DNA of 64,000 nucleotides from Clarkia xantiana subsp. parviflora (lineage: Eukaryota > Streptophyta > Magnoliopsida > Myrtales > Onagraceae): positions 22,607,001 through 22,671,000 of the forward strand of contig JAPTYO010000008.1 in NCBI GenBank assembly GCA_036873135.1, written 5' to 3'. Positions within the stretch are counted from its first letter, which is position 1. Every line of letters starts with the position of its first letter. Shown piece by piece: positions 10,370 through 22,195 of this stretch. The notes beneath the pieces are model-generated. The model worked only from the letters and a program-made list of their open reading frames with translations, ran no database searches and was not told the origin of the DNA. The position numbers and the translations under genes are program-made.

Positions 10370-11093
10370 TGTTGGATCACGGTCGAAGCTCCGTTACGTT
10401 CCTGACGGAAACTTGAACTCCTGGGCTCCGCGCAATCCTGCAAAAGGGGATGACCTGGGTGGTGACCCAGAATCCCTCTCCGATGCTTAAATGAGAGTAT
10501 GAACGATGGGGTGGATAGCAGTAATCTAAGTTCGTATTAGAGAATGTGTGTTTTCTGAGGTAACTTCCTCCTTTATATAGGAGGGGAAGTTACCTCAGTT
10601 ACCTGTAACCGCGCCTGGCAGTTTTACCCACGTTCCGTATATCTCGTTCGGGATTCCGTGTATCTCGCCCCACGCTCCGCGTATCTCGCCCACGCTCCGC
10701 GTATCTCGGGCACGCCCTGCGTATCTCAGGGGAGTTTATCCGTATCTCAACCGTTTCCCCACTACTCTATTTAGTAGGCGGGTTTCTTGGTCTTATCCTC
10801 TGATCACGAGTCCCAATCCATATCGGGGACTCCAGAGTTATCTCATTCTAGGTCACCACCCAGGACCCCTCGTCCGACGGGACAGGGCCAACTTTCTCGG
10901 GGCTTTATTATCGGGGCCTTCTCAAAGGCATATCGGGGCCTACTTAGAGGCTTCTTGACGGGAGCATTCAATTCATATATCGGGGCCCTTCATACTGGGC
11001 TTCTGGACCTTCCAGGTCTTTCGCGAGGCACAGTAGGCTTACCCGCCGTTTATTGATTGTTAACGGGGCTAACGATTACATCGGAACCCATCA
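10370..11093 (-). repeat. 5' LTR of element A (724 bp)
   Basis: It has the same ends as the left copy and lies next to the primer binding site, which sets the element's orientation. U3 tandem repeats lie at about 10634-10745 and the minus-strand TATA motif at about 10571-10579. Confidence 0.93.
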
Positions 11094-11828
11094 CTAAACA
11101 TGTCAATTTTTGAACAAACTCGCGAGTGACCCGTGGACAACTCGGCATGAGTTGTGTTTGTGTCAGGTATTTTTCGGTTGATTGTCGTGTGTGTATAATA
11201 ATTGGATTTGGAATTGGATGTATGTATTGAATGTTAATGAAAATGAATGAATGCCTACAGGTTAAGTGGGTTGACCCGCGATGATACTGGTCAAATGGGT
11301 TGACCTGCTAATAATATTAAGTGAAACGGTTTTAATGATGACCTATGAGTTGACCGGCTGTACAATGAGTTGGGTTGAGTCTTGAAAATCAGACTCATAT
11401 GGTACGAGTTTGAGAATATTTGACCTAACCCGCTATGAGCAACCCATTAGTTGACCCATTATTTTAATTGACACCTCTACTTTTAACACTTTACATGCGA
11501 CAAACGACGATAATATGCACATATGTTAGGGTGGCCATTAGTAGTGGCAACGGGTCACAGGTAACTGTCGACCCGCGGGTACCCACCCTGTTTTCGCCCC
11601 GCCGACCCGTGACTCGTGGGGCGGGTCCGGGTTTGGGGTCGTGGGGTCCCGCCGACCGGCCCCGCCTCGTGCATGTGGTATGCATATGTATATAACCTAT
11701 GTACATTATATAAAATTAGTGTAATATAATACATAGTCAAAATAAATACAGTTTTAACGAGTTTGGTGATTAATATTTGAATGTTAAGTTAAATTTGTAA
11801 TTTGTTATTCGAATTCTGATACGGCAAA

Positions 11829-12728
11829 TGTTGGATCCTGACTCTTCGCGGGTCGTTGACTCGAAATTCGTCGGGTCCTTGAAGTGTTGTGTAGTTGTGC
11901 TGATGGGTTAATTGAGCTCGCAAGTGTCCGACAGTCGGGGTGTCGGACACTCGGAGTTTCGAAGTTTCGGGGTGTCGGACACTCGGAGTGTCGGACACTC
12001 GGAGTGTCGGACTGTCAGAGACTTGCAAACCTTTAAAATGGCTAAGTGTCTGAATATCTTGCAGTGTCTGCGCATGCGTGCACCTTGCAGAGTATGCGCA
12101 TATACGCGCCTTGCAGAGTATGCGCGTCTTGCGAAGTATGCGTGTATACGCACCTTGCGAAGTATGTGTGTATGCATGCCTGGCAGTGTATGCGCGTGTG
12201 CATGCCTGGGGTGTATGCGCGTATGGTGGAGTATGTGCGTGTTCCTCCTGAGACCTGCACAAAGAGTAATATCGCACACCACGCAGATGGGGTGTGGAGT
12301 GCGATGAAACCTCTATGATGCTTAAATCAGAGATCTAGAGAGAGAAAGCTAGAGAGAAGTCAGAGCTTCCTTGCCAACTTAATTTTTGAAATGGTAGGGA
12401 AGGTTCCCTTAAATAGGGGCACCTTGAACCCGAAACTGGTTTTGAATGGTTTGACGCCGGTTTAATGTAAAATATAAACCGGGCGTGGAAGGGAGTGAAG
12501 TTGACATCGGGAAGGCTCGCACGTGGTGTAAACACGTAATGTACGCGTTTCGAGGAGCGACTATCCGGATTGTGTTAACACAATCAGGACGAGTCCGGTC
12601 CGAACACGCGTGTTGCCTGTTTGGACCGTTCTAACTCGCGGATTAGCGTTTCTAGACCGCTTTAATGGGTTTGATGTGTTGGCGAGGTCTGAATGTAAAA
12701 CGAACCCGAATTGGACGTATACCCATCA
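11829..12728 (-). repeat. 3' LTR of element B (900 bp)
   Basis: It runs from TGTTGGATCCTGAC to GTATACCCATCA. It contains an array of GTGTCGGACACTCGGA units (about 11930-12015) and a second array of about 26-bp units with TGCGCGTATGC-like cores (about 12079-12240). Long false ORFs inside these arrays come from the repeats. The copy matches the right LTR closely apart from indels. Confidence 0.9.
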
Positions 12729-12745
12729 TTTGCCCCCCGAGTCAA
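12729..12745 (-). other. Polypurine tract of element B
   Basis: The minus strand reads CTTGACTCGGGGGGCAAA next to the 3' LTR. Nearly the same tract follows LTR F at 18970. Confidence 0.75.
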
Positions 12746-13967
12746 GTAGTGGCGCGGTCCTTGCTTGACTCTATTTTCGATAGAGTGTACGTTCGATTTA
12801 AGTTCAGGTGTTACCTTGAAGTAGACTTACTCTCTGTTGGTGCGTGGGCCTTGATATCGCGTATCCCTCCCTTTGTTTAACGAGAGTGATTATAACTCCT
12901 GACATGGTTAGCTCAGCAAGTATATGTGTATAACATGTACATATATAATAATGCAAGTTTATGTATGCAATCATGGGCGTGAATGCTAGCATGTGTGTGT
13001 ACATGGTGTACGCGTGTATGTGAGCAGACGCGTGACATGTAGTGTCATGAAATTAAACATGTAGATATGGGCACATATATATGCGATGACATGGATATAA
13101 GTATATATGTGTCGGGATTATAATAATAGACACGTGACATGGATATGCAAACATGTGTATGTATATGTAGACATGCATATGTACGCGCAGGTATGTAAGC
13201 ATGTGTATATGTTAACAACTCATACAAAAGAGTCAGAAAAAATTAAGGAGAGGTAAAGTCTTTACCCTCACACTACACAGAGAAGTGTGTGTTATAGATG
13301 TGCAGGTCCTGAGACTGCGAGGTGCTATGCATCCGCCACATCGTTGAAGAACGTCTCATAATAGGAGTATGTTCGCAAAGTATATGTCGAGAGATGAGGC
13401 CTTTGTCGATATAGTATTACCCCGGAGTGGGAGTGTTTGTAGTGACGTGGCCGGGTACGCGCATGTATGTGTCGAATAGGCGCGTAGATCACATAGGTGT
13501 ATGTATGTGTTGATTCTATCCCTGGGCGCATCCCCTTAGTCGCGAGGTGTTAAGCCTCCGACATGTTGTCGATAAACGTCCCACTATAGACATGTGTTGG
13601 GTCGCGCAGACGCGCGTAGTTTTGGATTGTGAAGACGCACGTAATGTCGTATAGGCTTTATAAGTGTCGGGACGAGACCCTTACTGACATAGAGTTGCCC
13701 CTGTATTGAGGATTTTCGCTATTTAGTAGTTTTGAACTTATAAGTCCATAGATGTGGATTTTCCCCCGCAGCGGGGATGTTCGCCACGTTAAAGCTGAGT
13801 ACTCAGCTCGTTCATGTGGAATTGTCCACGTGTCGGGGATGTTCGCCACATAGTTGTCTTGAACGTGGGGAGTTGAGCCTTGTGTCGACAGCTACTTGGG
13901 TTTTTCCCAGGTAGGGTGCATTTGGCGACTGCTATTTGATATTTCCATGGTAGGGCGTAGGTCAGAT

Positions 13968-14340
13968 GTCGACGAGGCGACGTGCCTTGTAGTATAGGAC
14001 AGAGTTCAACGAGGCGACTTGCGTTGTAGTATAGGACAGAGGTCGACGAGGCGACTTGCCTTGTAGTATAAGACAGAGGTCGACGAGGCGACGTGCCTTT
14101 CCATGTTGTTGCCGCTACCAGGTGTTTTCAAGATAGAGTGCTTCCTGAGACCACTACTTGGTTGTAGATATGTTGATGTGGCGCACAGACATGAACGTCA
14201 TTTGGCGATTCGCGGACATAATAGCCACTTAGAGGCGCGTGTACATGATAGCCATTTAGTAGTGCGCGGACGTGATGGCAACTTCAAGAAATTCGGACAT
14301 GATAGCCGCATAGAGACGCGTGGACATGATAGCCACTTGG
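13968..14340. repeat. Two tandem arrays inside element B
   Basis: At 13968-14101 a unit of about 37 bp with core GTCGACGAGGCGACTTGCC is repeated four times. At 14208-14340 a unit of about 37 bp with core GGACATGATAGCCACTT follows, four degenerate copies. No spacer-repeat structure of CRISPR type is present. Confidence 0.8.
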
Positions 14341-14720
14341 TGTATCCGTTAGGTGCTTCGTATGTTAGGTGGTAGATCTCGCATTGATATGTCGACGTGT
14401 GTTCACGATGTTGCGCGTGCGTAGTGTGGCGTTCATGGTATCTTACACTTAGAATTTAGAAGTGAATTGTCGCACCTCGTTGATGTGTCGAAACATGTGC
14501 GCGTTGCCCCATGTATGTTGCCATTATATCCAGTTTATGAACGAGAGGTGTTACTCCTCCTTCTTGGTGCGTAGACGCGCGTGTGTTGCACTTAACGTCT
14601 CTATACTTAGCTTTTGAACAAGAGGTGCTGCTTCCCCTCTTAGTGCGTTGACACGCACGTGCACTATGGTTGGTATGGTGGTCCCTGCAAATCTCGTGAG
14701 CTGGCGATCTTAGAGTAACA

Positions 14721-15916
14721 GTGTTACACTATAACTTTTTACGACTTCTTGTCTGTAGGCCGTCATCTAACGTGACGGATCGCGTTGTTGCTGTTGTGGA
14801 CACTCCGCCTCGTTCCAAGACCAAAATAGCTGGCTCCGAGGTGCGTCCCTCGAGCGATCCCAAGCGGTCGAAATCTGGCAGTGGCGATTCGTCGAACATT
14901 AATGGTCAGGCTCACGCGCCTGCTATGTCAGCCCCCCGATCGAGGGACCGGACCTTGGAGGTGAAGTCTACTCGTTAAGTTGTGTAACTTGCCTTTATTT
15001 TCTTGCTATAGTGTTATGTTTGGGCATTCTTTTTTATCTTTGTGTGCGTTCATAGGTATTGCGCCCCTTGCCGCGCTCACCTGAGCTGACTTGGTTCGTC
15101 CTGGCAAGGACGCTATCACTGGTGGGGAGTGGGCACCCTTTACTTGTTGGGGGGCCACGCTTTGCCAAGGGTTCCATCTTGACTACTCCCGAGGTGGGAG
15201 TACGTGTGTTCCGGCAGATTATTCCTCTTGTCGATCGAAGGGTTCGTCCCAGCGAACCTGAGGATGCGCACTCGTATGTTGAGGGTGCGATGACATGTCT
15301 TGCGCCTGTAAGTATTCATCCTTACACTTTATAACTTGTATTTCTTCCTTTGTGATTGAACTCACGGAGGAGAAGAAGGCACTCCAGAGAGGTGCGAGAT
15401 GGTATGTCGCGAGTTGGCGAGCGCGAAGGAGAAGGCGCGCTTCTTGGATTTGAAGGTTGCTGACTTGGAGGCGGGAACCTCATCTCATCAGGCTCAAGTT
15501 GTTGTACTCGATTATGATGTTGTTGCCTTTCAGAAAAAGGTTGTTGAGGATAGCGAGGTGCACGACCTTGCCTTGCAAGCTGTGGAGGAGAAGGCCTATG
15601 CAGCAGGCAAGGTTGATGGTGTGGTGGACTGAGGACTGAGGTTCGTGCATGTGCTGATGACCTGTTGTACGACTCCATCGAGGGCTTTATTGAACAGGTA
15701 TATACTGTTGCCCCCGATTTCTGCTTTGATCAGTTGGGTGTATATGCCACGTTTTCCACTGGGCATGTGGGATTGTTCCCCCGTCTGTTGTGGCGAGTGC
15801 CCCCCCCCCATATTTTTGAGGCGCCTGCCTTTGAGGTTATTGAGGCGGATTCCCCCGAGGATGTTGAGGCGACTACCTCTGGGGATGTTGTGGCTGATAT
15901 TCGCCAGTATAAATAG
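14721..15916 (+). pseudogene. Remnant of an antisense accessory ORF in element B
   Basis: Three plus-strand frames, antisense to element B, line up in order with parts of the accessory gene of C and D. A basic Ser/Pro-rich segment (14745-14978, SDPKRSKSGSGD) resembles the nuclear-localisation-like region. Next comes a short segment ending at a good donor (CCT|GTAAGT near 15309). A heptad-rich coiled-coil segment (15399-15632, ASAKEKARFLDLKVADLE) precedes a C-terminal segment (15665-15916) with DSIEGFIEQVYTVAPDF, whose position matches NAVEELHLEYGDAINFD of C. Similarity is by layout and composition, not strong identity, and stops separate the pieces. No function is claimed. Confidence 0.5.
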
Positions 15917-16426
15917 GTATTTGATGATGATGGTGAGTTGAGTATAGTGGTGGGGGCTCCTCTGGATGAAGTTGTAGCCAATGCATACTATGATGCTGAT
16001 GTTGTCGATGTTCCTGACGTGGCGTCGGGTTGATCGTTGGTTTTATATCAAACCTTTGTATATAGTTTTGGCTCCCCATGTCGGGTCGAGGTTGCATTTG
16101 GGGTGTTGTCCCTTTGAATCTTTTATGCTTATGTTTTGATGCTTGACATTGTCATATGAACCTGTCTTGAATAGTTTAGTAATGCATGATTACTTGGTAG
16201 TAATATGTCATACCTTTGTTTTTATGATTGTCCATGTGGTGTGGACTATAGAGTAGAGTTGAGACTCGTCCTTTGATTGGATGTAGCATCCGTAGCTGTA
16301 GTTAGGAGACATATTTCCCTGCGTTGCGCGCCCCTCTTGGTTATACCAAGGTATGGCGTAATGAGTATGTGGTAAACACATGTGTTGTATGCTTTCCATA
16401 TTTCATGGGTAATAACGTGCAAGACT

Positions 16427-17580
16427 TTAGAGTGACGCTTGACATTTATGGGTAGTAATGCGCAAGGCCTTAGAGTGACTCTTGGCATTTATGGGTAGTA
16501 ATGTGCAAGGCCATTGTCCTGGTAATTGGCATTTATGAGTAGTAATGCACAAGACCCACACTCGCATGTAAACATGTCGTCTCGACGAGGCGAGACCTCA
16601 GTTTTTACTGTCTCTTAGTCCACTCTAAGGCGACGTTGTCACAAGACGCTACTTGTTAGTTTGATGCATTTTTCCATCTGTTAGTTGGGAACACTCCGCG
16701 TAACGTTGTTGCAAGGCTTTCTGTTGGCTAATCCAATTACTTGCCCTGTGATGCTAGCACACCTCTACTTTGTTAATCAAAGTGGCGTGAAAGAGGTCGT
16801 GTAATATGCCTTGTAGTTTATACCGTCTTTTGGGTCATTCTAAAGCGACGTTGTAGCAAGACACGACTTGCCAATTTGGAATTGTTTTATTTTCCGTACT
16901 TTGGGTACCCCATCTGTATCGTTGTTGCGAGGTGTTCTGCTGGCTAGTCCAGTTACTTACCTTGCGATGCTACTACACATCTACCTGGTTATTCCAGGGT
17001 GCTGTACAAGGTCGCATTACACGACTTGTAGTTTTTTCCGTCTCTTGAGTCATTCCAAGCCGACGTTTGTGGCAAGACACTACTTGATTAGTTGAAGTGT
17101 TTTGTTTCAGTTATTCGTTCACGGGCGAGATAACGTTTTACAAGACTCGACTTGTATGTTTGGTGAGTTTCGCTGCGTTGTGCGCTGCGGCGATGGTAGG
17201 ATACGCTCCTACCAGCGTAGAAAGGTGGTACGTGAACGCTACTTGTGGGTAGTAGTAGGTTCTCATGGGGTTGCCCTCGTAAAGAGGATGTCGCACCATG
17301 TTTCATGGGGTTGCCCTCGTATAGAGGATGTCGCGTCATGTATTGTGGGGGTGAATCACGCCTAAGTGTTTAGTAATCTATACTAGGTGTCATTTTCCAC
17401 AGTAAGATGTCATGGGGTTGCCCTCGTAAAGAGGATTTCGCGCCATGTAATTGTGTGGGATTGCCCTCGTATAGAGGATGTCGCACCACGTAGTAGATGA
17501 TCGCCTCTTGGTCGAAAAATCAAAGGAATTATTGTTGTAATCATGGGGTTACCCCTGAGCGGGGATGTCGCGCCATGTTA
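16427..17580. repeat. Further tandem repeats inside element B
   Basis: Three families follow each other: a roughly 60-bp unit with GGCATTTATGGGTAGTAATG (16427-16560), a longer unit of about 200 bp with TCTAAGGCGACGTTGTCACA-like cores (about 16600-17100), and a unit with CATGGGGTTGCCCTCGTA (17258-17580, five irregular copies). Together they make most of this stretch non-coding. Confidence 0.7.
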
Positions 17581-18129
17581 TTTGTAAGTAATCCTTAGAA
17601 AAATTTCCAGGATGTAGCTGCGTAGAGTAGACATAATAGATGTCGCGCAAGAGAGCGTATTGAGTGTTCGTTGTTGACGTCAAGTGTTGACGTGTTGGTG
17701 GCGTATGATACAGGCCACTTATTGTGTTTAGCGTAATAGCTTGTATTGATGCAAGTTATATGCATAGAGTCGACTACTTGGTATGATTCCAGAGCAGGGA
17801 GTATGTGAGAATAATGTACCTATGAGAATACATTAACTTATTTAGATAATTGCAATGCTTGCAATATGATAGAGAATATATGAAGTTCTAATATCTTCTT
17901 CAATTAGTATATGTATTTAAAATTTTGTATGAATACTCCCTTTGGTTGACGATGCATGTTAAGTGTTTACACACGAGTGTCCTTCGTGGGCTTTGTTTAC
18001 ATACAATTGTCCTTCGTGGGCTTCTCATTCCATTCTCTTCTTCTTATTGGACTTCTCCTTCTAGTATTCCTGCCTCGTGGGCTTCTTCTTCTCGTATTCT
18101 TGTAAATGGGCGCCCAGGAGGGGGCTCCC

Positions 18130-18969
18130 GGTAAGTCCACTATTTGCATACGGTGTCCTGAGTGCCTTCTTGCTTCGGACCTCCGTCTTTCCTTCTCCGT
18201 GGGATACCTGCAAAAGGGGCAATACCGAGACCCAAGGGGGGTGGTGCTCGGTGTGCCCTCTCCGATGCTTAAATGAGTTTATGCAATTTAGAGAGATAAA
18301 GTAGAGAGAAGTCAGAGCTTGAGTAAGAGATAGCAAGATTAGTTTCAAATGAGGAGAGGAGGTCTCTATTTATAGAGTTCCTATCGGACCGCCCCGGTTC
18401 TAGTGGTTCACTGGTCCGGTTGTGGCAGGTTTGTAATATAAGGTGGTCTTGACCGTAAATAATGTACATTTGACCTCGGTCCGACCGTAGATAAGCATAA
18501 TGCGTTTAAGTGTGTGGGAGTGGCCTCCAAGGGCGAGCCCTGAGTGAAATATCGCCCGGGGGTGGGGGTCCGGACAGAGGGACTAGTCCGGACGGAGGGG
18601 GGGATACCCGGACGGAGGGGGGATACCCGGACGGGTATTCCCAAGGTTCCGCTCGGGGACCCGAGTGGGAGTGATCCCGCTCGGGTACCTGAGTTGGAGG
18701 GATCCCGCTCGGGTACCTGAGTTGGAGGGATCCCGCTCGGGTAACCCGAGCGAGATGGCCCTGCTCGGGTTACCCGAGCGAGATAACCTCGCTCGGGTCG
18801 CCTCCCGAGGGAATTTTTCCCTCGGGGTCTTCAGGGTGGGCTTCGCTACCCGTGTCGTTCTTGGGCCTAAGTGATGGGCCCGGGTGTCCGTGTTCTAAGT
18901 TTCAAGTTATATCCGGTTATGGCCCATTTCTCGGGTCCAATTAGTGATAGCTTGTGCGTATATCCACCA
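18130..18969 (-). repeat. LTR F embedded in element B (left limit uncertain)
   Basis: The stretch has the same internal order as the LTRs of A-D: CTGCAAAAGGGG, then CTCTCCGATGCTTAAATGAG, AGAGAGAAGTCAGAGCTT, a TATTTATAG core, G-rich U3 repeats, and an end ATATCCACCA followed by a polypurine tract (18970-18986). It is not a copy of B's own LTRs. The U3 has repeated GATCCCGCTCGGGTACC units and palindromes such as GCTCGGGTAACCCGAGC (about 18610-18800). No partner LTR or target duplication was found, so it may be a solo or truncated LTR; the left boundary is a guess. Confidence 0.55.
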
Positions 18970-19068
18970 TTTGCCCCCGAGTCAAGGAATGGTTTCACAT
19001 TTTCTTGACTCTATTTTTAGCGGAATATCGCCCAAGCGAGTTGCGAAATGTACCTTCGTGACGATCCC

Positions 19069-19335
19069 GGCCTTTATCGAGTGCTCGGGGAACGTCGTAA
19101 TTTCCCTTGCCCCGTGTTTAAAGGAGTTAAGACGGTCCTGAGCTCTATTGAGTGCTCGAGGAACGTCGTAATTTTCCTTGCCCCGTGTTTAAAGGAGTTT
19201 TAAGGCTGTCCTGACCTCCATTGAGTGCTCGAGGAACGTCGCGATTTTTCTTGCCCCCTGTTTGAAGAAGCTTTAAGACGGTCCAGGCCTTCGAGGATCG
19301 TTGTAATTTTCTTTGCCCCCTGTTCAAGGTAGCTG
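19069..19335. repeat. Tandem repeat next to LTR F
   Basis: About four units of roughly 75 bp with core GAGTGCTCGAGGAACGTCG and CTTGCCCCGTGTTTAAAGGA. The position just inside a polypurine tract matches the 3' repeat regions of A, C and D. Confidence 0.75.
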
Positions 19336-19339
19336 GATA

Positions 19340-22168
19340 CACCAAACGCTATTGCTAATTTAAGCAAATTTATGCTATGTATAGATATTTGATAAGGGTA
19401 AGAGTTACGAGCCTTGGTCTTGTTTTACTTAGCCTTAGGACTATCTCCTTTCATTTGAGTGTATGTTTCATTGTAGCTTCTTGTAGAATCTCTTGGCACA
19501 ACTCTATATAAGAGAGGATATACGTCATCCCCTGTTGGAAGGACGTTCATATAACATGTGAGCGTTAGCCGACATGAACGTGGGTGTTTGTCCAAGTATG
19601 GATGATGTAAATGATTATAAGTATGAAATATGGGCCTTAGTCCCATTTCACTTAGCCTTAGGACCGTATACTGGTTGGAGGAACCTCCTTTTTAGGCTCT
19701 TAGAGCCGATAGGGTGCTTTGGGAGCGGTGTTGCGCTCCGTTTGCGAGTATGATCTTCAAGCTTTGGCCTTCAATGGGCGTGGCATTTTTCTCCCCGTTT
19801 GTCGGAGTGTGGGCATGGTCCTTTAACCTTATCACTGCAATTCACTCTATATAGATGGAGGTGAGAGTGGTTAAAATTCCTCCTATTACCCTTCGTATGA
19901 AAGAGTTTTTATAAATGTATGTAGAAGGTTGTTCCCTTCATATATGTTGGAGCGTTACTCCCTTCGTTTAGGTTAAGGGACCTCTTCCCTTGTAGATTTT
20001 CTTGTGATTTGTTCTCGGGGCTTCCTGGATGCTGATTTTGTCTTCGTGGCTCAGTGCTGAGGTTGTCTCCGCAGTGTGCACACCTTGCTCCTTCGTAAGA
20101 GGGGGTTTGGTCCTTGTGTTACTCATGCTCTTTGACCTGTGCATATAAAGTTGTATGCATATGGTTGCCCCCCGTAGTAGGCATGCTTCGGACGCTGGGG
20201 GGTTAGCCCTTGCGCTAATTGCGAAACCTGCATTTATGAGATTGTATATATATAGTTGCCCCTTACAGTGGGTGTGTTTGGCATTTCGTTTGGTGCCCCC
20301 CAAGTCGCTTGGCAGTCACACCGTCTTTCTTTGATCGGGTGTGATGAGTATCTCTTGTAAGTAGGATACTGCTAAACCCTAGTAATAGTCGTAGTTCACG
20401 ACGTGCCCCCGTTCTTGCGACGAGTGTTGGGGATTTCCCTTGGTGACTGTTGTGTGGCAGCGCCCATTGAGGATGATTTGTAAATTCCCTCCCTCGTATT
20501 CCTTGCATTTTAATGCAAGTGTATTTGTTGGTGGGATTGAGTAGGGGTAACTGTTCTCAGCTTGGACGTGTGTCTCGTTGTGGTGAGAAGCATTGGTACC
20601 CTTTGTGTCGAGTTTGCGCATTCTTGTGATTCTTCATGGTGTTGTACCCCCATAGTGTTTATGACTTGGTAGCTTTAACTTCTTTTTGAAGTTGTGCTTG
20701 TGTCATGGATGTATACATGGTTGAGGAATGTCGAAATGACAAGGTCCCCCGCTTTTCATGTTGTCATTATCGGAGATATTTCTTATGTTACTTTTAACAT
20801 CCGTATTAGGACGCGCATGCGTGGGTAGGCACGTGTAAGTGCATGTAGGTGCGCGTAGGCACATGTATTTGCGCCGGATTGACTGGGACCCATCCATCCG
20901 TGTATGAGTCCCCTCCTTCTTATTTTCTTGGCGAATGAGTATTTTTGGAATGTCGGAGATAGCTATGTCTTCTTCTCCACGTGATGGTTTTGGCACAGAT
21001 ATGCGTATAGCGCAGGAGTCGATCTTGAGTAACGTTATACAGTGCTGGTGGGGTTGTCCCTTGAATGGTGCCCCCCTTTGTTTATTATCGCAAGGCGATT
21101 TGAGCTCCTCCACAGAGGTGTAATCAGCGCATGCCCCCGGTTTGGGATTGACGAGCAAATTAAGAATTTTGCGCGGTCACGGCGTATTGAGCAGTTGTGT
21201 CGGAATCAAATGATGATATTGTTCTGATTGCATATTTCCTTCCCTTAGTGGAGTTTGGAATCGTTGTCATTGCTCGCTTCGTCTGTCATGGGCGGTCTTG
21301 TATACCTCATGTTTTGTGTTTATCATGTTGCGCTTGTTTGCGCATTGGTTGTTTGATGCAGCTTGTTGAGGTAATGCGACTAAAGTCGTGTCTTCCCCCT
21401 TTGTGTTCGCTTTTATTCCTATTTCCTTGTCATAAGATAGAAATTTGTAATGTATAGAAATAGTTATAACATTCAGTTTATAGTAAGGGGTTACTCCCTG
21501 TGTCAGTCGTGAGAACCCCTCGGTTTGAGGTCTCGTCAACCTTGTGTTGAATATATACTTTATTTGTGTTGATCGCTCATAGGTACGACCTGCAATTATG
21601 TTACTGTGTATATATAGTTGTTACTATAAAGGATTCGCTTGTGATAGGTATGCTAGCAGGCGTCTGGGGGATTCACATTGGTGCCCCACCATAAGGTCTG
21701 GACTAGGTCTTCTTGTCAATGGCTTCAGTCGAAGACAATTTCTAGCGGTAGCGATCCCTTCGCCGAGCCAGAGTGATCACGACACGTGAAAACTGTTGGT
21801 CGAACGTCGATGGTTGGTGGTAATAGGTGTCGCAACTGTGGCAGTGTTAGTGGTGATAGCAGCGATTGATGCTGCCTTGGTGCACCCTGTTGTAGAGGTG
21901 GCGGTAGACGCAGTCGCCATAACGGTGGTTACAACGTCAGAGTAGCGCATCGTAGCGCTCCAGTGTTGGTCTTTGCATGTCTCTCTAGATCATACATCTC
22001 CTGTTGGGAAGCCTCTATGAATGTCAATGTTTGGATTGGTTCATCATCATGTTGGTTTTCTTCAGCATGTTGCATCTTCTAGGACGCGTATGCTTCCCTC
22101 GCATAACACCACCATGTATGACGTATAGGTTTTCCATATAGCTGTTGCTGGTAAGCGAGAGCTTGTTC
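19340..22168. other. Non-coding interior of element B
   Basis: No protein motif was recognised in any frame over 2.8 kb. A short duplication containing ACTTAGCCTTAGGAC occurs near 19427 and 19650. This is where gag of a normal element would lie, next to the primer binding site. Confidence 0.55.
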
Positions 22169-22192
22169 GTTCGAATCTCTCGGACGGCGCCA
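22169..22192 (-). other. Primer binding site of element B
   Basis: The plus strand here reads like the 3' end of a tRNA: a T-arm with loop TTCGAAT between GAGAG/CTCTC stems, then an acceptor strand ending GGCGCCA. The complementarity extends over about 24 bases, three bases from the LTR. The tRNA is not the one used by A, C and D. It is not a tRNA gene because the rest of the molecule is absent. Confidence 0.82.
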
Positions 22193-22195
22193 AAA

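Larger units (their letters stand above)
3254..11093 (-). mobile_element. Element A: complete Tat-lineage LTR retrotransposon (7.8 kb), inactive
   Basis: It is bounded by two LTRs and flanked by a near-perfect 5-bp target duplication (CTAAG at 3249-3253, CTAAA at 11094-11098). Read on the minus strand, the order is 5' LTR, primer binding site, gag, protease, RT, RNase H, second RNase H, integrase, tandem-repeat 3' region, polypurine tract, 3' LTR. The second RNase H between the first RNase H and the integrase is the hallmark of the Tat lineage. The polyprotein frame is broken by at least one stop and about five frameshifts. Unlike C and D it has no opposite-strand accessory gene between integrase and 3' LTR. 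Confidence 0.95.
3250..11479. mobile_element. Small hAT-like element split by element A
   Basis: Without element A the pieces 3250-3253 and 11094-11479 form about 390 bp with imperfect ends TAAACATGTCAATT and (reverse complement of the right end) TAGAGGTGTCAATT, 11 of 14 matching. Candidate 8-bp target duplications are CTCATAAC (3242-3249) and CTTTTAAC (11480-11487), 6 of 8. It has no coding capacity and contains repeated GGGTTGACC motifs on both strands. hAT assignment is an inference from TIR style and duplication length. Confidence 0.5.

Noticed and set aside
11908..12318. Several overlapping ORFs of 70-160 codons on both strands
   Set aside because: They lie in the tandem arrays of the B LTR and reappear at 22242-22622 in the partner LTR. 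Repetitive composition (CMRVC, HTHILRK-like) explains open frames.
13968..14101. Regularly spaced repeats that might look like a CRISPR array
   Set aside because: Units are contiguous and degenerate without unique spacers, and the genome is a plant nuclear genome.
22169..22192. Sequence like the 3' end of a tRNA gene
   Set aside because: Only T-arm and acceptor strand are present and it lies next to an LTR, so it is a primer binding site.
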